Source: an uncultured Collinsella sp.
GTDB lineage: Bacteria; Actinomycetota; Coriobacteriia; Coriobacteriales; Coriobacteriaceae
Length of the DNA: 36,707 nucleotides
Direction of reading: 5' to 3'
Assembly (NCBI GenBank): GCA_900544095.1
Contig: UQTV01000009.1
Coordinates: forward strand, 1-36,707
Position 1 is the first letter of the stretch, and the number at the start of each line of letters is the position of its first letter. The translations under genes and the position numbers were made by a program. The notes beneath the pieces were generated by a model that saw only the letters and a list, made by a program, of their open reading frames with translations, made no database searches and was not told the DNA's origin. Positions 18,018 to 24,584 of the stretch are shown here, piece after piece.

Positions 18018-18737
18018 CTATCGCTTGGAGTTGACGCGGTAGTGGAAGATCTCGGGATGCGTGCGGGCATGCGTGACCTCGAACAAGATGCCGTCCGAGG
18101 TGTACGACTGGCTCTCCATGACGGCAACGCAGTTGTATTTGCCAAGGTCAAGATAGCTGCAGTCCTCATCGTTGGCAAGCTCGACGCTCACCGTACGGCG
18201 ACTCGCCATCACTTTGACGCCGCGTTTGTGCTCCAGATAGCCGTAGATAGAATCCGCCGCGATCTCGGGGGTCAGGCCCTTGGCGATCGACGCCAAAAAG
18301 TAGCCATGGTCCACTTGGCGCGCGCTGCCGTTGAGGCTTCGGACACGCACTACGCGAATCAGCTCCTCGCCCACCTTAAAGCCCAGGCGACGTGAGAGTT
18401 GCTCAGTGCAAATCAAATGTTCAAAAGACTTGACCTCGGTCGATGCGACGGCATTGTTGCGTTTTGCGAACTCGCCAAACGACTCAACCTCTTCGAGTGC
18501 GCCCAGCATGTCGGTTTCGCCCTTAAGCCAAATAACGCGCACGCCCTTACCGTGTATAGGCTGCACAAACATCTGGTCGGCCAGCATGCTCAAGGCGCGT
18601 CGAACGGTATTGCGCGTGCAGCCAAACTCCGCGGTCAGCTCGGCTTCGGTTGGCAGCATCTCCTGAAACGCATAGGTCCCGTTGATGATGCGCGAACGGA
18701 TCTCGCGGTAGATTCCTTCGTAAATCGCTTTTGGCAT
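18018..18737 (-). CDS. GntR/UTRA regulator, TreR-like (probable alpha-glucan regulator), 239 aa
   Basis: The winged helix spans ~3-72 (YEGIYREIRSRIINGTYAFQ, EFGCTRNTVRRALSMLADQ, wing PIHGKGVRVIWL) and the UTRA domain ~80-235 (VESFGEFAKRN, LIRVVRVRSLNGSARQVDHG, GILFEVTHARTHPEIFHY). The sequence around LPTEAELTAEFG and the wing and SFGEF parts resemble TreR of Gram-positive bacteria, which senses trehalose-6-phosphate and represses a PTS operon. The gene is divergent from a PTS permease-phosphatase fusion and upstream of the sugar ABC operon. TTGTTTAAAC or close variants precede all of these and malQ. I infer a local repressor of the glucan genes that responds to a phosphorylated disaccharide. 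The ATG at 18735-18737 has GAGGTG upstream. Confidence 0.92.
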   Translation of the reverse strand: MPKAIYEGIYREIRSRIINGTYAFQEMLPTEAELTAEFGCTRNTVRRALSMLADQMFVQPIHGKGVRVIWLKGETDMLGALEEVESFGEFAKRNNAVASTEVKSFEHLICTEQLSRRLGFKVGEELIRVVRVRSLNGSARQVDHGYFLASIAKGLTPEIAADSIYGYLEHKRGVKVMASRRTVSVELANDEDCSYLDLGKYNCVAVMESQSYTSDGILFEVTHARTHPEIFHYRVNSKR

Positions 18738-18789
18738 GATTTCACCTCTAATGAATATGTATGGCTAGGCACGATAGCATTTCTTAAAG

Positions 18790-18922
18790 TTGTTTAAACC
18801 GATTATCGGTAAAGCACGGATTATTTACCGTCGACGGTTCCCCCGAAACCCAAATCGGACCGAATCAAAACCGTCAATGCGGCAAGCAGCCAGTCCTCTA
18901 CAATGAGTTCATTGTTTAAACG
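18790..18922. promoter_or_regulatory. Divergent control region with two TTGTTTAAAC sites and two other palindromes
   Basis: This gap (18738-18961) separates the TreR-like gene from the PTS fusion gene. GTTTAAAC occurs at 18792-18799 and 18914-18921, each as TTGTTTAAAC. Two further perfect palindromes lie between them: ACCGATTATCGGT (18798-18810) and ACCGTCGACGGT (18827-18838). A TACAAT -10 candidate for the PTS gene is at 18899-18904, so the second GTTTAAAC falls on the expected transcription start, a repressor position. Binding is inferred. Confidence 0.55.
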
Positions 18923-18961
18923 TTCTTGCTCGCACAGCATGTTGCATCCGAAAGGCATATT

Positions 18962-21412
18962 ATGCTGCAGAAAATCCAACGTTTTGGCGGAGCCATGTTC
19001 GCGCCCGCCATGCTGTTTTCTATATCAGGCCTCATGGTCGGCATCTCCGCCCTCGCAACGACCGTGGATATCGTCGGCGACCTCGCCGTATACGGAACCC
19101 CCTGGTACGTTTTCTGGACTATCATTCAGCGCGGCTCGTGGACGGTCTTTAAGCGCCTTCCACTCCTTTTTGCCGTAGCGCTGCCTATCGGCCTTGCCCA
19201 AAAGCAACCGGCACGCTGCTGCCTCGAGGCGCTCGTAGCCTATTTTGCCTACTGTTTCTTTTTGAGCGAGATCATTAAGCTGAGCGGAGACAACCTTGGG
19301 CTTAAGTACCCGTCGTTTTTGACCTCCGCTAGCGGCATCACCGTCATCGACGGCATCAAGACGCTCGACACCGGCATTATCGGCCCGCTGGCGGTGTCGG
19401 CAACCGTCGTCGCGATCCATGACCGCTTCTACGATGCCAAGGTTCCCGATTGGCTCGGCACCTTCTCGGGTTCCTCGCTGGTCTACCTCATCAGCTTTTT
19501 TGCCGTGTTTGCCCTTGCCGCCATCTCGGCCGCCATCGTGCCTTTCGCATACGCTGTGACCGAAACGCTGCGCCACGCACTTGCGGGCGTCGGCCCCTTT
19601 GGCGTGGGCATCTTTGTGTTTTTGGAGCGAGCGCTCGAGCCCATGGGGCTGCACCACCTGCTCTACATGCCGATCTACTACGACAACCTGGTCATTAACG
19701 ACGGCATCTACGCCACATGGAGCAGCTTGCTCCCCATCCTCTCCCATAGCACGCGCCCCCTTAATGAGCTTGCGCCGTGGGCCGGTTTTACCGCCACCGG
19801 CTGGGTCAAGCTCTTTGGCCTTCCCGCCATCGCAGCCGCGTTCTACTCCACCGCAAAACCCGAGCGCCGCGCCGGCCTCAGGGTCATCCTTGTTCCCGCC
19901 ATCATCGCCTCGGTGGTTTGCGGCGTTACCGAGCCACTCGAGTTTCTCTTTATGTTCACCCACCCCGGGCTCTTTTTGCTCTACGCCGTCTTATCGTCTT
20001 GCCTTGCCACAGCCATGAATCTCTTTGGCATCGTCGGCATCTTCTCGGGCGGCCTCATGGAGATGGCAGCCTTCAACTATATTCCGCTCATGCGCACGCA
20101 TGCCGGTGCCTATCTTTTGGCGCTCGGTATCGGCCTTGCCTTTAGCCTCATCTTTTTTGTTAGTTTTCGAGCACTCATCTTGGTCTATGACCTTAAGACT
20201 CCGGGCCGCGAGGATCATGTCGTCAATCGCGCGGCAATCGATTGTTTAACGGGAAGCGACTTTGCCAAAGAGCAATCTCCCAATGACGAGGTCAATAGTC
20301 GATCCGATCAAGATCACGTCCTCGCTGAGCGGGTAATTCAGCTTTTAGGTGGCGTTGGCAATATCGTGGGCGCAACCAACTGCGCCACGCGCCTGCGCGT
20401 CGAGGTCGCAGACCCTTCCATCGTTGCAGATAACGCGTCGTTTGTCGCGGTGGGCGCCAAGGGCCTCATCATTACGGGCAAGACCGCCCAGGTGATTATC
20501 GGCATCTCCGTTCCCCGCGTTAAAGAGCATTTTGACCAGATCATGGGCCTCGAGCCGGAATTTGTGCCCACCACCTCGGCCTCCCCTGCCGCCAGCGCAG
20601 CCCATAAGCGCGGCGATATTTGCTTCTTCGATATCGACGGAACGCTCGCCTGGCAAGACCCCAGGCTCGCCCAAGACCTTCCCGAAGACGAGCGGGACCT
20701 CTCCCCCTATCCCAACGAGGCGGTTTCGCAGGCAATCCGCGAGTTTGTCGCCAACGGCAACATGGCCTTCATCTGCACAGGGCGCACCCTCAGCTGCATC
20801 CACCCCAAACTTCTTGAGCTGCCCTGGACCGGCATCGTCTGTCTTGCGGGCGGTTACGCCGAGATCGACGGACACGCAATTCGCGATCTGTCGATGACAC
20901 CCAGCATGCTGCAGCATCTTGCCCCCTATCTTGAGCAATCGGGCGAGGTCATCCGCTTTGAGGGCCTCAACGGCGTCGTGCGCATGAGTGCCGATGCCCC
21001 CGATGCCCCCGGATACGCGCGCACCCTGGGCGACGCAGTCACGCAGCTGCAACATTACAGTGTCTACAAGATCTTGATGTCTACATCGCTCGCCAACCAC
21101 ATCGCTCAAGATAAGACACTTGAGCCGTTGCTGTGCTTTAACGAGCTCGAACTCGAGGTAACCGAAATCTCGCCCCGCGAATGCACGAAGCGCGGGGGCA
21201 TCCAGTCTGTACTCGACGCCCTTGATCCCCACCACGGAACCGTATACGGCATTGGCGACGCCAGCAATGACATCTCGCTGATGAACGCCGTCGATGTCGG
21301 TATCGCCATGGGCAACGCACCAGACTATCTCAAGGATAAGGCCGATTACGTGACCGACACCGTCGATCACGACGGTGTCGTTGCGGCGCTCGAGCATTTT
21401 AGGCTGATTTAG
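18962..21412 (+). CDS. PTS EIIC-EIIB permease fused to a HAD (Cof-type) phosphatase, 816 aa
   Basis: Three parts can be read. Residues ~1-420 are a glucose/maltose-class EIIC with many membrane spans (MLQKIQRFGGAMFAPAMLF, GVTEPLEFLFMFTHPGLFLL, FNYIPLMRTHAGAYLLAL). Residues ~450-525 are EIIB, with the phosphorylated Cys474 in GATNCATRLRV. Residues ~550-816 are a HAD hydrolase: FFDIDGTLAW with catalytic D557 and D559, ICTGRT, a lysine in SVYKILM, and GIGDASNDISLMNAVDVGIA with D766 and D770. A PTS imports sugar as a phosphate; the fused phosphatase could remove that phosphate at once, releasing free disaccharide for MalQ or phosphorylase. The ATG at 18962 has AAAGG 6 bases before it. There is no EIIA, so one must come from elsewhere. 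The gene is divergent from the TreR-like regulator. The substrate (maltose, trehalose or other) is unproven. Confidence 0.9.
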   Translation: MLQKIQRFGGAMFAPAMLFSISGLMVGISALATTVDIVGDLAVYGTPWYVFWTIIQRGSWTVFKRLPLLFAVALPIGLAQKQPARCCLEALVAYFAYCFFLSEIIKLSGDNLGLKYPSFLTSASGITVIDGIKTLDTGIIGPLAVSATVVAIHDRFYDAKVPDWLGTFSGSSLVYLISFFAVFALAAISAAIVPFAYAVTETLRHALAGVGPFGVGIFVFLERALEPMGLHHLLYMPIYYDNLVINDGIYATWSSLLPILSHSTRPLNELAPWAGFTATGWVKLFGLPAIAAAFYSTAKPERRAGLRVILVPAIIASVVCGVTEPLEFLFMFTHPGLFLLYAVLSSCLATAMNLFGIVGIFSGGLMEMAAFNYIPLMRTHAGAYLLALGIGLAFSLIFFVSFRALILVYDLKTPGREDHVVNRAAIDCLTGSDFAKEQSPNDEVNSRSDQDHVLAERVIQLLGGVGNIVGATNCATRLRVEVADPSIVADNASFVAVGAKGLIITGKTAQVIIGISVPRVKEHFDQIMGLEPEFVPTTSASPAASAAHKRGDICFFDIDGTLAWQDPRLAQDLPEDERDLSPYPNEAVSQAIREFVANGNMAFICTGRTLSCIHPKLLELPWTGIVCLAGGYAEIDGHAIRDLSMTPSMLQHLAPYLEQSGEVIRFEGLNGVVRMSADAPDAPGYARTLGDAVTQLQHYSVYKILMSTSLANHIAQDKTLEPLLCFNELELEVTEISPRECTKRGGIQSVLDALDPHHGTVYGIGDASNDISLMNAVDVGIAMGNAPDYLKDKADYVTDTVDHDGVVAALEHFRLI

Positions 21413-21525
21413 GCACACTCCATCAAACGCACGCCCGTTGTCCTAAATCGCCAAAACTGCCGCGCCAAACGCCCTGATGTGGCAATATGTTGTCTGCATA
21501 TTGCATCAATGCAACCTCAGAAAGA

Positions 21526-22551
21526 ATGCGAGAACCCGTGTCCAGTCCGTTTACCAGCTTTTTAGCCCAACACTTTGACCAGATTAACGACTATCTGGCC
21601 ACGTTCTTTGACGGACAGGCGACCTCTGCCGATATCGAGCGCTACCTGTACGCGCCGCTCTCGGCTTTTACGGCCAACGCCGGCAAGCGCCACCGCCCGC
21701 TTATCTGCATGCTCGCCGCAACCGCAGTGGGCGGCAGCTTTGAGAGCGCCCGCAGCGCCGCGGCAGCTATCGAGCATTTCCAGTCGGGCGCGCTAATCCA
21801 CGACGACATCGCCGACAACGGACAGCTTCGTCGAGGCAAGCCCTGTATGCACCTTACCGAGGGCACGGGCCTTGCCATCAATTGTGGCGACCTGGCGCTC
21901 ACCATGGTCACCAAGACGGTTCTCGACGACCCTACGCTGGAGTCCGACGTGAAGCTGCGCGTGCTCCACGAGCTTACCGAGATGATCGTCCGCACCATTG
22001 AGGGTCAAGCACTCGACCTGGGTTGGGTCCGTGACGGGCGCTTTGATATCTCGGTTGATGACTACCTGGACATGGCGACGCACAAGACCGCGTTTTACAG
22101 CGGAGCCACGCCGCTTGCCGCCGGAGCCATTATCGGCGGCGGCAGCGATGAGCAAATCGAAGCGCTGCGCGCCTTTGGCCTACACACAGGCCTTGCCTTT
22201 CAGATTCAGGACGACCTGCTCAACCTTGTCGGCACTAAGGAAGCCGCCAACAAGGACTTCCGCACCGACATCACCGAGGGCAAGCGCACGCTTGTCGCCG
22301 TACACGCCCTCTCTGATGAGCGCCACCACGACGAGGTCGAGGCGATTCTTTCCTCGGGCACCGATGATCCCGCGCAGCTCGCACGCGCCGTGGAGATCTT
22401 CCAGGAGACCGGCTCCATCGATTACGCCCACACTTACGCGCTCGACCTGACCGCTAAGGCCAAAGCGGCCATCGAGAACGTTGAGCTTGATCCGCACGCA
22501 CGCGAGCTGTTCCTCTCCATGGCAGATTTCTTTGTGGAGCGCCTTAACTAA
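21526..22551 (+). CDS. Polyprenyl synthetase (trans-isoprenyl diphosphate synthase)
   Basis: A ~341-aa all-helical enzyme that elongates allylic diphosphates with isopentenyl diphosphate. The first Asp-rich motif is LIHDDIADNGQLRRGKP (DDxxD), preceded by AGKRHRPLICMLAA. The second is FQIQDDLLNLVGT, with DDLLN in place of the usual DDxxD and followed by KDFRTDITEGKRTL. Product length cannot be read directly; menaquinone side chains or undecaprenyl precursors are plausible. The start is uncertain: ATG 21526 and GTG 21538 give similar proteins and neither has a strong ribosome site; ATG 21487 adds 13 residues. It follows the PTS fusion gene on the same strand after 113 bp and is probably independent. 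Confidence 0.92.
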   Translation: MREPVSSPFTSFLAQHFDQINDYLATFFDGQATSADIERYLYAPLSAFTANAGKRHRPLICMLAATAVGGSFESARSAAAAIEHFQSGALIHDDIADNGQLRRGKPCMHLTEGTGLAINCGDLALTMVTKTVLDDPTLESDVKLRVLHELTEMIVRTIEGQALDLGWVRDGRFDISVDDYLDMATHKTAFYSGATPLAAGAIIGGGSDEQIEALRAFGLHTGLAFQIQDDLLNLVGTKEAANKDFRTDITEGKRTLVAVHALSDERHHDEVEAILSSGTDDPAQLARAVEIFQETGSIDYAHTYALDLTAKAKAAIENVELDPHARELFLSMADFFVERLN

Positions 22552-22689
22552 CGGGGGTTATAAAACCTGTCAGCAGCGTATTTAGGCACAACTTGCTACA
22601 CTGTTGAGTGCATGTTTATGCATCCCTTTGCGTTGTCTATCCGACAGACGCTCAAATAGTACGAATGGTACGCCGAAAGGGGTTCGTTC

Positions 22690-23595
22690 ATGGAACCTAT
22701 TACAACGGGCATGCAAGGAGCAGCCGTCGAGGACGTGCAGTCTCGTCTCCTGCAGCTCGGCTACGCGATCGATGCCGCCGAAGTCACCGACAAGTACTTT
22801 GGAGCCACCACTGAGCAGGCCGTCAGCACTTTCAGGCTCGACAGCGGCCTTGCTGCTGGTCATGCCGTCGATATCCCCTGTTGGAGCGCCCTTGTAGACG
22901 CTTCGTATAAGCTGGGCGACCGCACCCTCTATCTGCGCATGCCCAATTTCCATGGCGCCGATGTGCAGGCCCTGCAGCGCGCTCTCAACGTTTTGGGCTT
23001 TGCCTGTGGCGAAGACGACGGCTACTTTGGTCCGCATACCGAGGCCGCCCTGCAGCAGTTCCAGGAAAATGTCGGCCTGTTTGCCGACGGCATGGCCTTC
23101 CAGGACACCTACGCCTACATCAACCGCCTGCACCATGTGTGGGAGGGCAAGCCCTCGGTCACCGAAGCCGAGTCCCGCATCGGTTTTGCTCGCGCCGCCA
23201 ACGTGCTCGAGCGCTTCCAGATCGCCGTTATCGGTGAGGACCCCATCGCACGCAGCGTTGCTTCGCGCATGTGGAACATCGCCACGGCAACGACCGACAA
23301 CAGCGGCATGATGCTCTGCGACTCCGAGGTCCCAACCGACGTTGACCTGGTGCTCGAGATCGCAAGCGACGAGCTGCCCGCCGACGCCGCGCCACGCGCC
23401 ACGATTGCCCTCGCCGAGTGCCACAACCTGGCCCAGCGCATCCGCACCGCCAATGTCGCCGCGCAGCAGAAGCCGGCTCGCATTCGCATTGAGCTCACGG
23501 GCATGACGCGCTACAACGGCACCTTCACGGCCAGCGACGCGCAGACGCTCGCCGTACGCCTACTCGACGGCGTTTGCGATGCCCTCGCAGATTAG
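22690..23595 (+). CDS. Protein with two peptidoglycan-binding domains and a degenerate amidase-like C-terminus
   Basis: A 301-aa protein with no signal peptide or membrane span. Two PG_binding_1 repeats are visible at ~5-55 (GAAVEDVQSRLLQLGYAI, DKYFGATTEQAVSTFRLDSG) and ~85-140 (GADVQALQRALNVLGFACG, DGYFGPHTEAALQQFQEN). The last ~130 residues have the rhythm of Amidase_3 (VDLVLEIASDELP where active enzymes have a His-bearing strand, and ARIRIELTGMTRYNGTF), but I see none of the zinc-binding His/Glu residues. This resembles CwlM of mycobacteria, a cytoplasmic amidase-like protein that regulates wall synthesis (family knowledge; equivalence inferred). AAAGGGG lies 7 bases before the ATG. The tRNA-Gln gene starts 38 bp downstream. 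Confidence 0.8.
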   Translation: MEPITTGMQGAAVEDVQSRLLQLGYAIDAAEVTDKYFGATTEQAVSTFRLDSGLAAGHAVDIPCWSALVDASYKLGDRTLYLRMPNFHGADVQALQRALNVLGFACGEDDGYFGPHTEAALQQFQENVGLFADGMAFQDTYAYINRLHHVWEGKPSVTEAESRIGFARAANVLERFQIAVIGEDPIARSVASRMWNIATATTDNSGMMLCDSEVPTDVDLVLEIASDELPADAAPRATIALAECHNLAQRIRTANVAAQQKPARIRIELTGMTRYNGTFTASDAQTLAVRLLDGVCDALAD

Positions 23596-23633
23596 GTAAA
23601 CTAGACGAGTTGCTTTTGGGCAACACCACACAT

Positions 23634-23708
23634 TGGGACGTAGTTCAACGGTAGAACTCCGGTTTTTGGTGCCGGCTGTTGGGGGTTCGAATCCCTCCGT
23701 CCCAGCCA
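23634..23708 (+). tRNA. tRNA-Gln (UUG anticodon)
   Basis: Acceptor TGGGACG pairs with CGTCCCA. The D arm is GTTC-AACGGTA-GAAC, the anticodon stem CCGGT/GCCGG encloses loop TTTTGGT with anticodon TTG, and the T arm is GGGGG-TTCGAAT-CCCTC. The discriminator is G and CCA is encoded (23706-23708). Confidence 0.97.
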
Positions 23709-23760
23709 TTAAAACTGAGCGCCCTAAGCCCATAACGGCCCAGGGCGCTTTCTTGTGGGC

Positions 23761-24013
23761 AAGCGGAGGAATTCGAACCCGCAAGGGTGCGGAGCTGAGG
23801 AAACGCGAAGCGTTTTCCAGCGCAGCACGCAAGGAGCGAAGCGACGCAGCGGGGCGCGGCCGCCGACCAGGCAGACGCGGAATCCCTCCGTCCCACACCA
23901 GCCAAGAGCCCCTCACGTCAAGCAAATCGAGCCAACGCCGCCAAGCGGAGGAATCCGAACCCGCAAGGATGCGGAGCGACGCAGCGGGGCGCGGCCGCCG
24001 CAGGCAGACGCGG
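23761..24013. repeat. Degenerate direct repeats downstream of tRNA-Gln
   Basis: A segment starting AAGCGGAGGAATTCGAACCC at 23761 recurs at 23943 with two changes over 35 nt. In the second copy it runs straight into GACGCAGCGGGGCGCGGCCG; in the first copy about 50 nt separate the two parts (23839-23880). The second copy thus looks like a deleted version of the first. Between them, 23880-23895 repeats exactly 16 nt of the tRNA-Gln 3' part (23689-23704). No gene is supported here; ORFs crossing it are translations of tRNA-like sequence. Confidence 0.8.
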
Positions 24014-24014
24014 T

Positions 24015-24073
24015 GCCGGCACTTGGGGACGCTCCTAAGTGCCGGCATTATAGGAACGTCCCCAAGTGCCGGC
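24015..24073. repeat. 17-bp perfect inverted repeat
   Basis: GCCGGCACTTGGGGACG (24015-24031) pairs perfectly with 24057-24073. The 25-nt loop holds a further AAGTGCCGGC, so alternative foldings are possible. Confidence 0.85.
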
Positions 24074-24107
24074 TCGGGACTATTTTCGAGGACCCTCCGA
24101 AGGACTG

Positions 24108-24335
24108 TGGCCAAAAAACGGCAAATATGAGTACTGTTACCGTTGTAGCTACATTATTTTCGTTAATAAAAGAAGATCTTAATGAGATTTATTCGCATCA
24201 AGGTCTTCCTTTAATGAACACTTGAGGAGATACGGCAGCTTATCTGCTCGATCGACACGTCAAATCACCTTAAATGTGGTCAAAATTACTGCTACTAAAA
24301 GAGTATCAGTACTCATATTTGATGTTTTTTGGCCA
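24108..24335. mobile_element. AT-rich 228-bp segment with 33-bp terminal inverted repeats (MITE-like)
   Basis: The left end 24108-24140 and right end 24303-24335 are inverted repeats with 30 of 33 positions matching, starting TGGCCAAAAAAC. The interior is markedly AT-rich against its GC-rich neighbours. Each end contains an ATG reading inward as MST: plus strand 24127-24225 (32 codons) and minus strand 24316-24260 (18 codons, hydrophobic), without ribosome sites. There is no transposase and no clear target-site duplication. A small non-autonomous element or a remnant is the most likely reading. Confidence 0.55.
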
Positions 24336-24374
24336 CGGCTCTTTATAGACACCCTGCACAGCGACGGTGGTAGA

Positions 24375-24407
24375 TTTCGGAACGTGTCCGTCAGCCCCGT
24401 TCCGAAA
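24375..24407. repeat. 10-bp inverted repeat
   Basis: TTTCGGAACG (24375-24384) and CGTTCCGAAA (24398-24407) are perfect complements around a 13-nt loop. No T run follows and no gene lies next to it. Confidence 0.7.
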
Positions 24408-24440
24408 AACGAGCCGCATGCAACGGCCAAGCCACGACAG

Positions 24441-24575
24441 GCCCCGGGAGAGCGGGGACACCGGCTTAGGTTTATCGCGAGTTCCGCACGAACAGGAGGC
24501 CACTTAATGTGGCCTCCGTCGTGAGCAGGACTGTAGAGCAGGAAACCTAAGCCGGTGTCCCCGCTCTCCCGGGGC
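24441..24575 (+). repeat. Composite inverted-repeat element, copy B
   Basis: Perfect 33-bp arms 24441-24473 and 24543-24575 frame a 69-nt core beginning ATCGCGAGTTCCGCACG. The core has an inner hairpin GGAGGCCAC-TTAAT-GTGGCCTCC and ends CTGTAGAGCAGG. The element ends 9 bp from the stop of the minus-strand Toprim gene. The core is shared with copies A, C and D; the outer arm sequence is not. Confidence 0.93.
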
Positions 24576-24584
24576 CGGCGGAAT

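Noticed and set aside
23560..24130. Open frames over tRNA-Gln and the downstream repeats (giving GFEPPT-, GIRTRK-like peptides)
   Set aside because: They are translations of tRNA sequence and tRNA-like repeats, a known annotation artefact.
24127..24225. 32-codon ORF inside the 228-bp inverted-repeat element
   Set aside because: No ribosome site and no similarity I recognise; kept only as part of the element description.
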